A stretch of 64,000 bases of DNA, taken from JADMIH01 sp036399775 (GTDB lineage: Bacteria; Chloroflexota; Chloroflexia; QHBQ01; JADMIH01). Positions within the stretch are counted from its first letter, which is position 1; each line of letters starts with the position of its first letter. The stretch is from assembly GCA_036399775.1 (NCBI GenBank), contig DASWMJ010000086.1:1-64000 (forward strand), written 5' to 3'. The translations under genes and the position numbers were made by a program. Below the pieces are notes generated by a model that worked only from the letters and a program-made list of their open reading frames with translations, did not search any database and was not told where the DNA came from. Positions 32,648 through 41,154 of the stretch are shown piece by piece.

Positions 32648-33472
32648 TTACTGAGAATCGCCGAATTCGTCGGAAAAAGGAGAGTCAGGCTTTATGGTTT
32701 CTTTCTTGGGATACGTTTTCTTACTAACTTGTAAGTACTCGATAAACGTTTCGATAGCGTCCTGTGTAACGCGTCCACGGAAAATGACCTGCACATCGCA
32801 GTCCTCAGCGACGTTGAACGTGAGTACCCGCCCCTGAGGAGGAACGGCAGGCTTCTGCTCCCAATAAGTGGTGATTGGAGTCTCAACTAACCGCGCGTCG
32901 AGCACATTTTCTCGATTTTTGACTTGCTCTAACGACATCGTTTGTTGGTTGAGCCGTTCTACTTCCTCCTCTCCATCCGCGTCTCCTTGCGGAAAAAATC
33001 CCGCCGTTTCTTGTTGCACGTATTCTAGCGTTTCTCTATACGCCCGAATGACGTTAGCCACGGCACTAGGATTGAATCCATGCTTGAGTAGGTAAACTTC
33101 CAGGCTATGATTGCTTGGTAACTTGTCACCATAGATCGTCCGCAATTCACTGAAAATAGCCGGCGTGAAGGCTGCTTCTCGAATAGCGTGGACACGCTCA
33201 GGTTCGCCTCTGTGATGCAAGATAATATCCACTGCTAAAGAGCTAACGCGATACTCATCGCCGACATTCTCCAGCAGTCCATACTTCGCTATCCCTGAAA
33301 TAACGCTTGCGGAAGCGCCATTGAGGCTACTATAGCCGATTGCTCGGGCGATAACTTCCCTTGTAGATAGGTGTGTGTGCTCAGACTTGTACAGCATCTG
33401 TGCTCGCGCTATTGCGTCCTTCAGCGGTATAACTGGGTAACCCGGACTCCTAACGCCCTTTGGCTTTGCCAT
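32648..33472 (-). CDS. Winged-helix/DUF5343-like hypothetical protein
   Basis: The frame opens at 33505, but ATG 33472 has GGAGG 8 nt upstream (274 aa). N-terminal half: 'SPGYPVIPLKDAIARAQMLY', 'IGYSSLNGASASVISGIAKYGLL', 'YRVSSLAVDIIL', resembling the helical/winged DNA-binding modules annotated as DUF5343 and relatives. A short acidic helical linker follows (about 165-205, 'EEEVERLNQQTMSLEQVKNRE'), then a small C-terminal beta domain. Base composition is clearly lower in G+C than the copper operon, like the DUF4917 gene nearby, which suggests an acquired island. Role unknown; a regulator or defence accessory is possible. Confidence 0.6.
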   Translation of the reverse strand: MAKPKGVRSPGYPVIPLKDAIARAQMLYKSEHTHLSTREVIARAIGYSSLNGASASVISGIAKYGLLENVGDEYRVSSLAVDIILHHRGEPERVHAIREAAFTPAIFSELRTIYGDKLPSNHSLEVYLLKHGFNPSAVANVIRAYRETLEYVQQETAGFFPQGDADGEEEVERLNQQTMSLEQVKNRENVLDARLVETPITTYWEQKPAVPPQGRVLTFNVAEDCDVQVIFRGRVTQDAIETFIEYLQVSKKTYPKKETIKPDSPFSDEFGDSQ

Positions 33473-33619
33473 GGTTAAGTCCTCCTTTATGCTTGTATAG
33501 GCCACTAACGGATGATAGCCGCAGCCATATTATACGGCCAAACGCCTTAGACGTCAATAGGAACGTCATTAGGAAGTTATGCACATCCTCTATCGCAAAC
33601 GTGAATAACGTCAAGTGTA

Positions 33620-33892
33620 CTAGTATTGGGGCTTGACAAGACGGATTGCGTGAGCTATACTGTGGATAGCAAAGCCCAGGAGGATGACGAAACCAGCAAA
33701 CAGAAGAGGCAGCCCCCGGTGACGGAATCTGCCTCTCTGTCGTACAAATTGCCCAGGGTAAGGATGCGCCAAGGGGTTCGCACCCCCATAAGCGACAGTT
33801 CGAGTCTGTCCCTGGGTGCCAAGGACGTAGCGTGCGCGGTTCAATGTTCGCACCACCGATCCGTCACGTGGGTGTAGGATAAATCCTTGCAC
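33620..33892 (-). CDS. Possible small membrane protein, 90 aa
   Basis: GTG start with a weak GGGACGAAG upstream. The N-terminal half is basic ('FILHPRDGSVVRTLNRARYVLG'), and a single TM helix lies near the C-terminus ('GLPLLFAGFVILLGFAIHSIAHAIRL'). Not recognised. It lies alone in a low-G+C gap, so it may be a real small gene or chance. Confidence 0.35.
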   Translation of the reverse strand: MQGFILHPRDGSVVRTLNRARYVLGTQGQTRTVAYGGANPLAHPYPGQFVRQRGRFRHRGLPLLFAGFVILLGFAIHSIAHAIRLVKPQY

Positions 33893-34036
33893 CTTCGTCC
33901 CATTTTACCATATTTACCTACATATTACAACACCTTGCAATATTGTGGTGGCTTGAAACCGGTGGCGAGAATACAGCCCAATCGTACGTGAAGATAATAC
34001 CTAAAATCGAGATAGTTCAAAGATTGTGAGGATAGT

Positions 34037-35128
34037 ATGGACAGGGTTAGACACGCACTGGATGGTAACCTCCTCAACTGGTTAGAGGTTGAAGAACGAC
34101 ATAGCTGGCGTGACCTGCTGCTGGGTAACGGCGCTAGCTTGGTTGTCTGGGATGGGTTCAGGTACGGCTCTCTATTCAAAACCGCTTGCAACACGAACAG
34201 GCACAACCAACTCCAACTTAAGGATTTGGAGCTCTTCGCAGCGTTCAACACTGAGAACTTCGAGGCCATCCTCGACAAGCTCTCAACCGCAGAAACGGTA
34301 TGTAGCATTACCGACCCCAATGCAACGAGCGCCAGGGGGCACTACATCAACGTACAACGCGCGCTGCTTGAGGCGGTCTACCATGTCCATCCGCCTGATC
34401 ACTACAAGGATGCTAACATCGGCGTTTTCGAGGCGTTGCACGAGGCGTTGTTGAACTACCAGTCCGTGTACTCGACGAACTACGACTTGCTAGTCTACTG
34501 GTCAATCATGGCAAAAGACCGTGGGAAGGGTTTCAAGGACTACTTCTGGACCGGCGATGAGTACTTCGATCCGGCGAAGGTAGATGTGTGGGGCCACCCA
34601 ACGATGGTGCTTTACCTGCATGGCGGCATCCACCTAGCGAGGCACGCTAACGGCCGAACATTGAAGCGGCGGTGTAGCTGGGAGAATGGCACTTTGCAAG
34701 AGTCGCTTTGGCTGCCTAGCGCTGACGACATAATACCCTTGGTAATTACGGAAGGCAAGGCCCGCGACAAGGAGCAGGCCATCGGCCGTAGCGAATACCT
34801 CACGTTCGCGCTGGATTCGTTCAAGAAGCACCGCAAACCGCTAGTGGTATTCGGCCACAGCCTCGGTGACAGCGACGCTCACCTGGTGAATGCTATACAA
34901 GAATGGGGAGATGTGCCTATAGCCATTAGTACGCGTCCAGACAAGCCCCTGGCAGTAAGGCAGAAGAAAGCCGAGATGCGGTCTAAGTTTCCAGGCGCCG
35001 AGTTATACTTCTTCGACAGCACCACTCACCCAATAGGTAGCCCTAACCTAAAAATCACGCCTGCTAAAGCGCCCCAGTTGGATATTGACTACAACTCAAT
35101 TTGGAACCGGCTCGTGGCAACGGGCTAA
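34037..35128 (+). CDS. DUF4917 family protein (SIR2-like fold)
   Basis: 363 residues, GAGGATAG before ATG. The N-terminal 'DLLLGNGASL' (26-35) is a nucleotide-binding Gly-rich loop of SIR2 type. 'YSTNYDLLVYW' (about 154-164), 'LYLHGGIHL' and 'VVFGHSLGDSDAHL' (about 274-287) are the other conserved blocks, matching DUF4917. SIR2-like proteins of this shape often degrade NAD+ in phage-defence systems; whether DUF4917 does so is not established to my knowledge. No partner effector is directly adjacent; the nearest gene with similar base composition is the wHTH protein at 32648. Confidence 0.82.
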   Translation: MDRVRHALDGNLLNWLEVEERHSWRDLLLGNGASLVVWDGFRYGSLFKTACNTNRHNQLQLKDLELFAAFNTENFEAILDKLSTAETVCSITDPNATSARGHYINVQRALLEAVYHVHPPDHYKDANIGVFEALHEALLNYQSVYSTNYDLLVYWSIMAKDRGKGFKDYFWTGDEYFDPAKVDVWGHPTMVLYLHGGIHLARHANGRTLKRRCSWENGTLQESLWLPSADDIIPLVITEGKARDKEQAIGRSEYLTFALDSFKKHRKPLVVFGHSLGDSDAHLVNAIQEWGDVPIAISTRPDKPLAVRQKKAEMRSKFPGAELYFFDSTTHPIGSPNLKITPAKAPQLDIDYNSIWNRLVATG

Positions 35129-35360
35129 ATTCTTGGGACTGGCACTGTCCAACGGTACCAGTCCTTCCATTTACTACCACATTCAACGATGGAGCGCAGT
35201 CTGGGCATTGTGATTTTCGGCATTCAACGCTTCCTCGCTCAGTGCTTTCTGTCTCAACTCAGGCCACGCTCTCTCAAAGTTCGCCTCAGTAGCCGCAGGA
35301 TTACGCATGAAGGCCATCACGCAGCCGCCTTCAAGCGAACTACGCTAACAAACGGCAAAC

Positions 35361-35774
35361 CTATTCGAGTAATTGCGTAATGCTCATTACGTCGAGGTAG
35401 AGCCGCTCGCCCATGATCTTGCCGTCCTTGAAGGGGAAATAGATAACGGTGTCGAACGCTATCACGCGGTTGCTGGGCGGGATGCCGAAGAGGGGGCCGG
35501 CGTGCGTGCCGTGTACGTGCGACTCCTCCACCACGTAATGCTCGTCGGCCACACGCGATTTCAGGTCTAGCTTCACGTCGGGCATGGCGGTCCAGAGCAT
35601 GTTGTAGAACTCGCGTATCTCCTCTTTGCCCCGCCAGAACCTCTTGAGGGGCACGATCTCGTACACCGCGTCGTCGTGCAGCGTGTCAATCAGCTTGTCT
35701 AGCTCGCGCCGGTTCTCGGCCAGGACGTGCTCCAACCAGAGGCGCAGGTTGCGCTCGGTTTGTGTCGGGGGCAT
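35361..35774 (-). CDS. SnoaL/ester-cyclase-like NTF2-fold protein
   Basis: 137 residues, AAGGAG 8 nt before ATG. NTF2-like cone fold is suggested by 'LIDTLHDDAVYEIVPLKRFWRGKEEIREFYNMLWTAMPDVKLDL' followed by 'VVEESHVHGTHAGPLFGIPPSNRVIAFDTVIYFPFKDGKIMGERLYLD'. These are typical of the SnoaL-like polyketide cyclase/ester cyclase group. Most stand-alone members have unknown substrates. The gene is monocistronic. Confidence 0.85.
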   Translation of the reverse strand: MPPTQTERNLRLWLEHVLAENRRELDKLIDTLHDDAVYEIVPLKRFWRGKEEIREFYNMLWTAMPDVKLDLKSRVADEHYVVEESHVHGTHAGPLFGIPPSNRVIAFDTVIYFPFKDGKIMGERLYLDVMSITQLLE

Positions 35775-35850
35775 GGAGGTTCTCCTTTTTAGATTTTGCA
35801 GGAACCATGTTACACTGACTCCCTCTGCGGCACAAACTATATTCTACAAT

Positions 35851-35895
35851 TAGACTAAGTCCGACTAGACTAAGTCCGACTAGACTAAGTCCGAC
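35851..35895. repeat. Three perfect 15-bp direct repeats
   Basis: TAGACTAAGTCCGAC three times head to tail, between the SnoaL-like gene and the HicB gene. The placement suggests repressor binding sites upstream of hicB, or slippage of a single site. Confidence 0.85.
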
Positions 35896-36021
35896 AGAGC
35901 CAGTTTAAGCCTGGCAAAGTTACCGTACCTGGTGAGCCTGGGGATGATGTGAAGATAGGTACACTGATAGCACTTGAGAAAGCAGCGGGTATCAGGCTCA
36001 GGTAAGCGAAAGGAAGGAGAT

Positions 36022-36288
36022 ATGCAAATGAAGATAGTAGTAGTGTTGGAAAAGAGCGCTCGCAACTACTCGGCCTATGCACCGGAAGTTCCAGGGTGCG
36101 TCTCGACGGGCAAAACGGTAGATGAAACGCTGGAGAATATGCGGAAGGCTTTGAAAGGGCACCTGGAATGGATGGCACGCGACGGTGAGCCTATGCCTGA
36201 AAGCGAGCCGGAAGAGGCTCATGTAGTCGAGGTGGAGGTTGATGTACCGGCTGCCTCCATACAGGGCACCGGCTCTAGGGCTAGTTGA
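36022..36288 (+). CDS. HicB-family antitoxin-like protein
   Basis: The frame opens at 35974, but ATG 36022 has AAGGAG 5 nt upstream, giving 88 residues. Sequence 'IVVVLEKSARNYSAYAPEVPGCVSTGKTVDETLENMRKALKGHLEWM' is the HicB partial RNase-H-like fold. HicB normally neutralises the mRNA interferase HicA. No hicA is seen on either side and no C-terminal ribbon-helix-helix domain is present, so this is an orphan or a stand-alone type II HicB-like protein. Its last 8 bp overlap the convergent HAD gene. Confidence 0.8.
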   Translation: MQMKIVVVLEKSARNYSAYAPEVPGCVSTGKTVDETLENMRKALKGHLEWMARDGEPMPESEPEEAHVVEVEVDVPAASIQGTGSRAS

Positions 36289-37051
36289 TACCTGCAAGAA
36301 GCTCTGGGGATACCTCTGCCAGGCTACCAACTGTTAGGCACGGTTTGGGTAATGCCTCGCTGTATTCTGACCGTCTTTGCTTGCTGGTTACAAGCACGGT
36401 ACGCGCCCCGACCTGGACAGCCCAACTGAGCGCGACATGGCTATCATCTATTACCAGCGCGTCTGTTGGCAACGCTCCCGCGTCGGCAAAAATGCGCTCG
36501 TAGTAGTCCGGGCCGGATTTGTGCGTATTGACCAGGTCCGGGCCGTAAAGGCGGCCAAAGCAATCGAGCACGCCCGTAGCACCGAGATAGCCCTTCAGGT
36601 CTGTGGAAGACTCGCCTGAAGCAGTATGCAGTATATATCCGGCATCATGGAGGCGTCTGATCGCGTCTGCTGCCCCTGGAAAGTCTGCTCGGACCTTAGA
36701 GACGATCCAGGCTCCCGCTCGTCGGGCAAGCTCCACGCTCTCCTCTTCAGATGGCGTGGGAACACCTACAAGCTGGCACATATCGGCTAGCCAGTCGAGG
36801 TTGTACTTACGCTCAAAACTCCAATAATCAGGAGTAGAGTTCATGCGTGCCTCCCACGCACCTGGGCTAAAGAATGAAGTTATAACTACCCGGTTGGCTT
36901 CAGCCCATGCTTCTGCGCTACCGCCGAGGATCGGTGCAAAGAATTGACCGACCATGCGCTGCCACTGGGGAGCGCGCACATCGTTATCGCTTATGACCCC
37001 TCCATCATCAAGGAATAGCACGTACCGGCCTGTCATCAATGGTCGCTCCAT
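36281..37051 (-). CDS. HAD-superfamily hydrolase
   Basis: 256 residues (an internal ATG at 37036 with GGAG upstream is an alternative start). Motif I 'LFLDDGGVI', motif II 'LHTASGES', a conserved Lys region 'NTHKSGPDYYERIF' (motif III) and 'ALVIDDSHVALSWAVQVGA' (motif IV) identify a HAD phosphatase-like enzyme with a helical cap (about 25-110). The second acid of motif I is Gly (DDG rather than DxD), as in dehalogenase/phosphonatase-like members. Substrate unknown. Confidence 0.82.
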   Translation of the reverse strand: MERPLMTGRYVLFLDDGGVISDNDVRAPQWQRMVGQFFAPILGGSAEAWAEANRVVITSFFSPGAWEARMNSTPDYWSFERKYNLDWLADMCQLVGVPTPSEEESVELARRAGAWIVSKVRADFPGAADAIRRLHDAGYILHTASGESSTDLKGYLGATGVLDCFGRLYGPDLVNTHKSGPDYYERIFADAGALPTDALVIDDSHVALSWAVQVGARTVLVTSKQRRSEYSEALPKPCLTVGSLAEVSPELLAGIN

Positions 37052-37132
37052 TGTCTATCAACCCTGTTTCAAATTGCTCCATTTTATAGGAAGCTGCCAG
37101 GGTTGAAATATGCTCCTATCCAGGGCTTATGC

Positions 37133-37873
37133 TTATGCTTGAGGTAGTTTGGCTGCGACTTCTCTTCCTATCTGGTGGAAGTATTCGTTGGTTATACCCC
37201 TGGTTACCGGGTGCGTTGCGATAACGAACAATGTCTGGCCATTGCTGGCGGTGTGGCAGACCTTTGTGCCGATGGTCGTAGGGGAGAACTGGACGCCCGC
37301 GATTAGCTTCCACCACATGTGGTACCCGAAGCCATAGAAGAAGACGGCCGCCGGTTTGTGCTCCTCAATCCTGGCCTTGATATGGAGCGCTCGCGGCTCG
37401 GCCAGGTGCTCTCCATACGTTTGGCGAGTTTTGAGAAATGGTAGTTCGGAATGCTCACCGTATAGCCACTTGCCCATGGAAGGTGAGGGGAGTGGTAGCA
37501 GCTCAATCAGGCAATGGTTTGCGCCCCATCTGCCCAATTGTTTCTGTTGGAATGACTTCACCGCTTGAGATGTGGGCGTATCTCCATTTATTGATAATAG
37601 AATTCGGATAAGTTTGTCCCAGGTTGGCTGAAACTGTGGGGGGTCCCCGAGGTATTTCGTTATCCCGAGGTGTGAATGGTAGCCTGCGAGGTCTTCAAGC
37701 TCGTTCTTGCCCCGTACCTCCCAGGCGTCAAGTCGTTTATTTATCCCCTCAAATGAGGTGCCTCCGCCTTCTTCCATGCCTACGAACCAGTAGCGGCCCC
37801 GGTAATCACCGTAGCCGTAGAAGGTGTCAATGTATGATTGGAGCAAATCGTCATCGAACATGCGGTCTGACAT
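37133..37873 (-). CDS. Hypothetical protein, possible uracil-DNA-glycosylase-like fold
   Basis: 246 residues. 'YWFVGMEEGGG' near the N-terminus, 'AVFFYGFGYHMWW' in the middle and 'LFVIATHPVTRGITNEYF' near the end are spaced like motifs A, core strand and HP-motif of UDG-superfamily proteins. No catalytic Asp/His pair can be assigned with certainty. No SD; TATTAT lies 6 nt before the ATG, the same geometry as the pyrophosphatase gene, so a leaderless message is possible. It begins 15 bp after the Fic gene stop on the same strand. Confidence 0.5.
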   Translation of the reverse strand: MSDRMFDDDLLQSYIDTFYGYGDYRGRYWFVGMEEGGGTSFEGINKRLDAWEVRGKNELEDLAGYHSHLGITKYLGDPPQFQPTWDKLIRILLSINGDTPTSQAVKSFQQKQLGRWGANHCLIELLPLPSPSMGKWLYGEHSELPFLKTRQTYGEHLAEPRALHIKARIEEHKPAAVFFYGFGYHMWWKLIAGVQFSPTTIGTKVCHTASNGQTLFVIATHPVTRGITNEYFHQIGREVAAKLPQA

Positions 37874-37888
37874 ATAGCAATAATACCA

Positions 37889-38866
37889 CTAAATATTGTT
37901 CGCGTGCCGGGGCCTTCCCCTTGGGGCAATCCCTCTTTCTACCTCGTCTTTGTAGCGGGCGATGGCCTGGGGGGTGGCGTGCCATCGTCCACCACGTTTG
38001 ACGGCTTCCAGGCGGCCATGCCGGACGAGCCAGCCGAGGTAGTCGGTCGAGTAGCCGCTCGCCTCTGCAAGTTCGGAGAGCGGCCTGTACTCGTCGTCGG
38101 GAGTCACGGCGCACGCTTCGAGGTAGAGGTCGAGTCCTCCCTCTACGGCCCGGCCCACCAGGTTGCATAAGGGGTTGAAGTTGCCTGAGCCTGCGCTATC
38201 GAGGGCGCGGAGGTAGTTGATGCGCCAATCGCGCAGCAGGAGGGCGGGCGGGTAGCCGTCTTGCATGAGCATAAGGTTGAGGAGGAGCCTGCCCGTGCGC
38301 CCATTCCCGTCGAAGAAGGGGTGGATGGCCTCGAAGTCGTGGTGGGCTATGCCTGCGCGGGTGATAGGCGCGTAGTCCAGGCCAGGACCTCGCAGCCAGG
38401 AGAGCCATTCACCCACGAGGCGCTCTACCTGTCCGGCGGGGGGAGGGGTGATGCGTGCGCCGCGTATGTAGACGGGGCCGTTGCGGAAGTGCCCCGCCGT
38501 TTCGTCAATACCTTCCATGATGAGCCTGTGCAGGGTGAGGATGGTTTCAAGGGTTATTGTCGTGGTCTCAGTCGCAAGGTGGGTGAGGTATTCGAAGGCT
38601 TCGGCGTGGTTGGTGGCTTCCAGATGCTCGCGCATGGGGTGGCCGCCGATTGTCATGCCCGTTTCGAGGATGACCTGCGTCTCGCGCAGGGTGAGGGTGT
38701 TGCCCTCGATGGCGTTCGAGTGGTAGGTAAGGAGGAGGCGCAACGACTCGCGCAGCCGCCTCAGCACGCTCGCCGGGAGCGGCCTGTGGTTGTCGAGGTT
38801 GGCGCGCTTCCTGTCGAGGCGGCGGGCCAACCTGGGGTCGAGGCGGGGGGTTGTTGGGGTGTGCAT
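37889..38866 (-). CDS. Fic-domain protein with N-terminal autoinhibitory motif
   Basis: ATG 38866 is preferred (GGAG 10 nt upstream); an upstream GTG at 38893 would lie in the promoter palindrome. 325 residues. Fic signature 'HPFFDGNGRTGR' (182-193), used to transfer AMP from ATP to a hydroxyl on target proteins. The inhibitory helix motif S-x3-E-G is 'SNAIEG' (50-55), marking class II Fic proteins that keep themselves off. A C-terminal winged-helix (about 260-320, 'LSELAEASGYSTDYLGWLVRHG') may bind DNA and allow autoregulation. Well-formed promoter with flanking palindrome upstream. Confidence 0.92.
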   Translation of the reverse strand: MHTPTTPRLDPRLARRLDRKRANLDNHRPLPASVLRRLRESLRLLLTYHSNAIEGNTLTLRETQVILETGMTIGGHPMREHLEATNHAEAFEYLTHLATETTTITLETILTLHRLIMEGIDETAGHFRNGPVYIRGARITPPPAGQVERLVGEWLSWLRGPGLDYAPITRAGIAHHDFEAIHPFFDGNGRTGRLLLNLMLMQDGYPPALLLRDWRINYLRALDSAGSGNFNPLCNLVGRAVEGGLDLYLEACAVTPDDEYRPLSELAEASGYSTDYLGWLVRHGRLEAVKRGGRWHATPQAIARYKDEVERGIAPRGRPRHANNI

Positions 38867-38882
38867 TTCTTTGGTGCTCCGT

Positions 38883-38931
38883 ATAATCGCCACGTTTTCT
38901 ATATTATAGAATAAATCGTGGTAATTATCAA
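38883..38931 (-). promoter_or_regulatory. Fic promoter overlapped by a palindrome
   Basis: On the minus strand TTGATA (38931-38926), 17-bp spacer and TATAAT (38908-38903) lie inside an inverted repeat with arms ATAATCGCCACG (38883-38894) and CGTGGTAATTAT (38917-38928). A factor binding both arms would cover the promoter. A second copy of the palindrome is at 39700-39745. Confidence 0.65.
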
Positions 38932-39047
38932 CTGTTGCGTCACTGTCCAGGCAAAGTGTGTTTGCTGTATACTGACTGGTGTGAAGGCTGTCCCGCCTCT
39001 ATTATTTCGATTTTTGCGTGATCATTTAGCCTACACGTGAGGAAACA

Positions 39048-39638
39048 ATGACATCACTGGCTGAGACGTGGTACACGCCCGAAGAGTACCTTGCTCTTGA
39101 GCGTAAAGCGGAATACAAAAGCGAGTATATCAACGGCCAGATATACGCCATGTCGGGGGCCAGCCGCGAACACATCCTGATTGCCGTCAATGTAGTTAGT
39201 GAAATAAGGTCACAATTCAGAGGCAGGACCTGTGAAGTTTACAATAGTGATGTGCGGGTCAAGGTCAGCCCCGGCGGCACGTACACGTACCCCGATGCTG
39301 CCGCTGTCTGTGGGGAGCCTCGCTTTGAAGATGCAGCAGTAGACACGCTCACCAATCCTACGGTGATAGTTGAGGTGCTGTCGCCTTCCACCGAGGCTTA
39401 CGACAGAGGGGAAAAGTTCAGGCAGTACCGCAGGCTGGAATCGCTGGCGGAATACGTACTCATAGCGCAGGATAAGGTACAGGTAGAGCATTACGCCCGG
39501 CACGGGGATAAAGGGGACCAGTGGGTACTCACTGAGATCAGCGACCTCGGCGGCACACTGCACCTGGCTTCTATCGGCTGTGGACTGGCGCTCGCGGACA
39601 TTTATGACAAAGTGCCCGTTCAGCCCCCCATCGAGTAA
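39048..39638 (+). CDS. Uma2-family PD-(D/E)xK nuclease-like protein
   Basis: 196 residues. 'YTPEEYLALERKAEYKSEYINGQIYAMSGAS' is the Uma2 N-terminus. The nuclease core is 'YPDAAAVC' (metal Asp), 'VIVEVLSPSTEAYDRGEKFRQY' (ExK-like region) and 'EYVLIAQDKVQVEHYAR'. Uma2 proteins are abundant in Chloroflexota and cyanobacteria and are thought to be restriction-like nucleases, but their biology is unclear. A weak GAGG lies 7 nt before the ATG. It stands between two copies of the 46-bp palindrome. Confidence 0.88.
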   Translation: MTSLAETWYTPEEYLALERKAEYKSEYINGQIYAMSGASREHILIAVNVVSEIRSQFRGRTCEVYNSDVRVKVSPGGTYTYPDAAAVCGEPRFEDAAVDTLTNPTVIVEVLSPSTEAYDRGEKFRQYRRLESLAEYVLIAQDKVQVEHYARHGDKGDQWVLTEISDLGGTLHLASIGCGLALADIYDKVPVQPPIE

Positions 39639-39699
39639 ACAGATTTAGGTCCTCGCCAGACAGCGCGGCAAGCTGGGTTGTTCATTTCTCCAATATCGC

Positions 39700-39745
39700 A
39701 TAATCGCCACGTTTTTTATAATTTACATCAAATCGTGGTAATTAT
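39700..39745. repeat. Second copy of the ATAATCGCCACG palindrome
   Basis: Arms 39700-39711 and 39734-39745 equal those at 38883-38928; the AT-rich centre differs. It lies between converging gene ends, where a promoter is not expected. It may be a mobile palindrome that carries promoter-like sequence. Confidence 0.65.
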
Positions 39746-39785
39746 GCAGCTTCTATTCATGTCAAGGTTGGTTTATCCACATACC

Positions 39786-40835
39786 CTACAAGGTCGCGAG
39801 TGAAGCCAGCGAACGGCGCGCCTGTGCCGCCCAATCCCCTCTGATGCCAGGGTGTTTGCGCCATTCCAGCACCCAAAGAGCGTCCTGGATGCGGCGGAGG
39901 GCGATAAAGGTGTCCAGGTGGGCTTCGTGTTCGGCGGCTAGGAAGCGGATCCGGCGATAGCCCGCCAGCAGCCCGGCGCGCAACGCTGGATATTCCGGCC
40001 AGTCCAGTATCTCGCTCAACATCACCGCCGGGTCATAGAGCAGTGGGCCGAAACCGCAATCGTCAAAATCAATGGCCCGCACGGTGCCGCGTGCGAAGAG
40101 TAGATTGCCATAGTGCAGATCGGCGTGGATCAGCCCGAACGTATCCGGCCCCTTCCCTAGCGCCTCCTCTGCTGCCCGCACTCGTTCGAGGGTCGCCGTC
40201 ACCCGCTCTGCCTCGGCTGACGAGAGGGTACCGACCACCAGGGTATGAATGCCTATGATGATCTCCGGCGCGAAGGGGTCGGGTGCCCACCGCGCCGACT
40301 CGATGGGGAAATCCACCCGCCCTCGCGTGAAGCCTGGAGGCGGTCCCCATTGGCGTGCGTGATTTTGCAGACGGGCCATCAATTCCCCTACACGCTCCAT
40401 CTGCCGAGGAGTCAACCCGTGCCGCAGGAGCCGTCCAGGGAGCCAGCAAAACAGCACGCAGATGTGAGGCTGGGGCACGCCGGGAGTGGCGGCCAGGGTG
40501 AGGAGGAGGCCTGCGCGGGTAGGCACCGGCGCGGGCACTTCCAGGTCGGTATCTCGACGTAGGGCGGCCAGCCATGCTAGTTCCGCGCCAACGCTTTCTA
40601 CCGTAGGTGTGCCTGCACGGTGGATGCGTAAGACGTAGCGCTGCCCGGTGGCGGTGTCCACCCGGAAGGTGGTGTTGAATAAATGGGCCAGCAGGGTCAC
40701 GCGCACAGGCGGCAAATCATAAGCGGCCAGGGCTACCTCTGCCAGTTGCCGCAGCCGCTTTATCTGAGTGCGCCGGTGAAACCTCTCAAATTCGCGCTGC
40801 GTACTGGCCGGTTTCTCTACCTGCCGCGTTGTCAA
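39786..40835 (-). CDS. Aminoglycoside-phosphotransferase-family kinase
   Basis: 349 residues, TTG start with GGGAGGGTG 5 nt upstream. Protein-kinase-like fold: 'NTTFRVDTATGQRYVLRIHRAG' carries the ATP-binding Lys/Arg strand. The catalytic loop is 'LIHADLHYGNLLF' (H-x-D-x2-x-x-N), and 'AIDFDDCGFGPLLYD' is the metal-binding DFG-like motif. Members phosphorylate small molecules such as choline, homoserine or aminoglycosides; the substrate here cannot be told. Full length, single gene. Confidence 0.9.
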   Translation of the reverse strand: MTTRQVEKPASTQREFERFHRRTQIKRLRQLAEVALAAYDLPPVRVTLLAHLFNTTFRVDTATGQRYVLRIHRAGTPTVESVGAELAWLAALRRDTDLEVPAPVPTRAGLLLTLAATPGVPQPHICVLFCWLPGRLLRHGLTPRQMERVGELMARLQNHARQWGPPPGFTRGRVDFPIESARWAPDPFAPEIIIGIHTLVVGTLSSAEAERVTATLERVRAAEEALGKGPDTFGLIHADLHYGNLLFARGTVRAIDFDDCGFGPLLYDPAVMLSEILDWPEYPALRAGLLAGYRRIRFLAAEHEAHLDTFIALRRIQDALWVLEWRKHPGIRGDWAAQARRSLASLATL

Positions 40836-40931
40836 CTTTACACCCTCCCAACCTTAAAGTCAGATTTAGACACCTTGATTTCATTCTCAGAGCAAACGCA
40901 TCTAAAAGGAGCAAATACCAGGTCAGACCTT

Positions 40932-41042
40932 GTCATTCTGAGCGCAGCGAAGAATCTCGTCCCTCGCGAATATGCTTATTCTAGAGTGCCAAAGGCAAGA
41001 GGATGCGCGAGGAGCGAGATTCTTCGCTGCGCTCAGAATGAC
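40932..41042. repeat. Palindromic element family II, copy 2 (111 bp)
   Basis: Arms of about 37 bp with a single mismatch (CTCGTCCCTCGC versus CTCGCTCCTCGC), core identical to copy 1 at 28425. It sits in the gap before the injection-system promoter. Confidence 0.85.
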
Positions 41043-41125
41043 GTAGGATAGTAGGTTTGCCGGTGGATAGAGATTATTCATGCAATATAGATGCAATTTC
41101 TCCTCTTTTTCTGCCTGAAAACCCC

Positions 41126-41154
41126 TTGACAAACTGTAGTAATGGGTATATTAT
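41126..41154 (+). promoter_or_regulatory. Promoter of the contractile injection system operon
   Basis: TTGACA (41126-41131), 17-bp spacer, TATTAT (41149-41154). Predicted start near 41161 leaves a leader of about 210 nt before the first gene. No other comparably good promoter was noticed in the operon. Confidence 0.7.
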
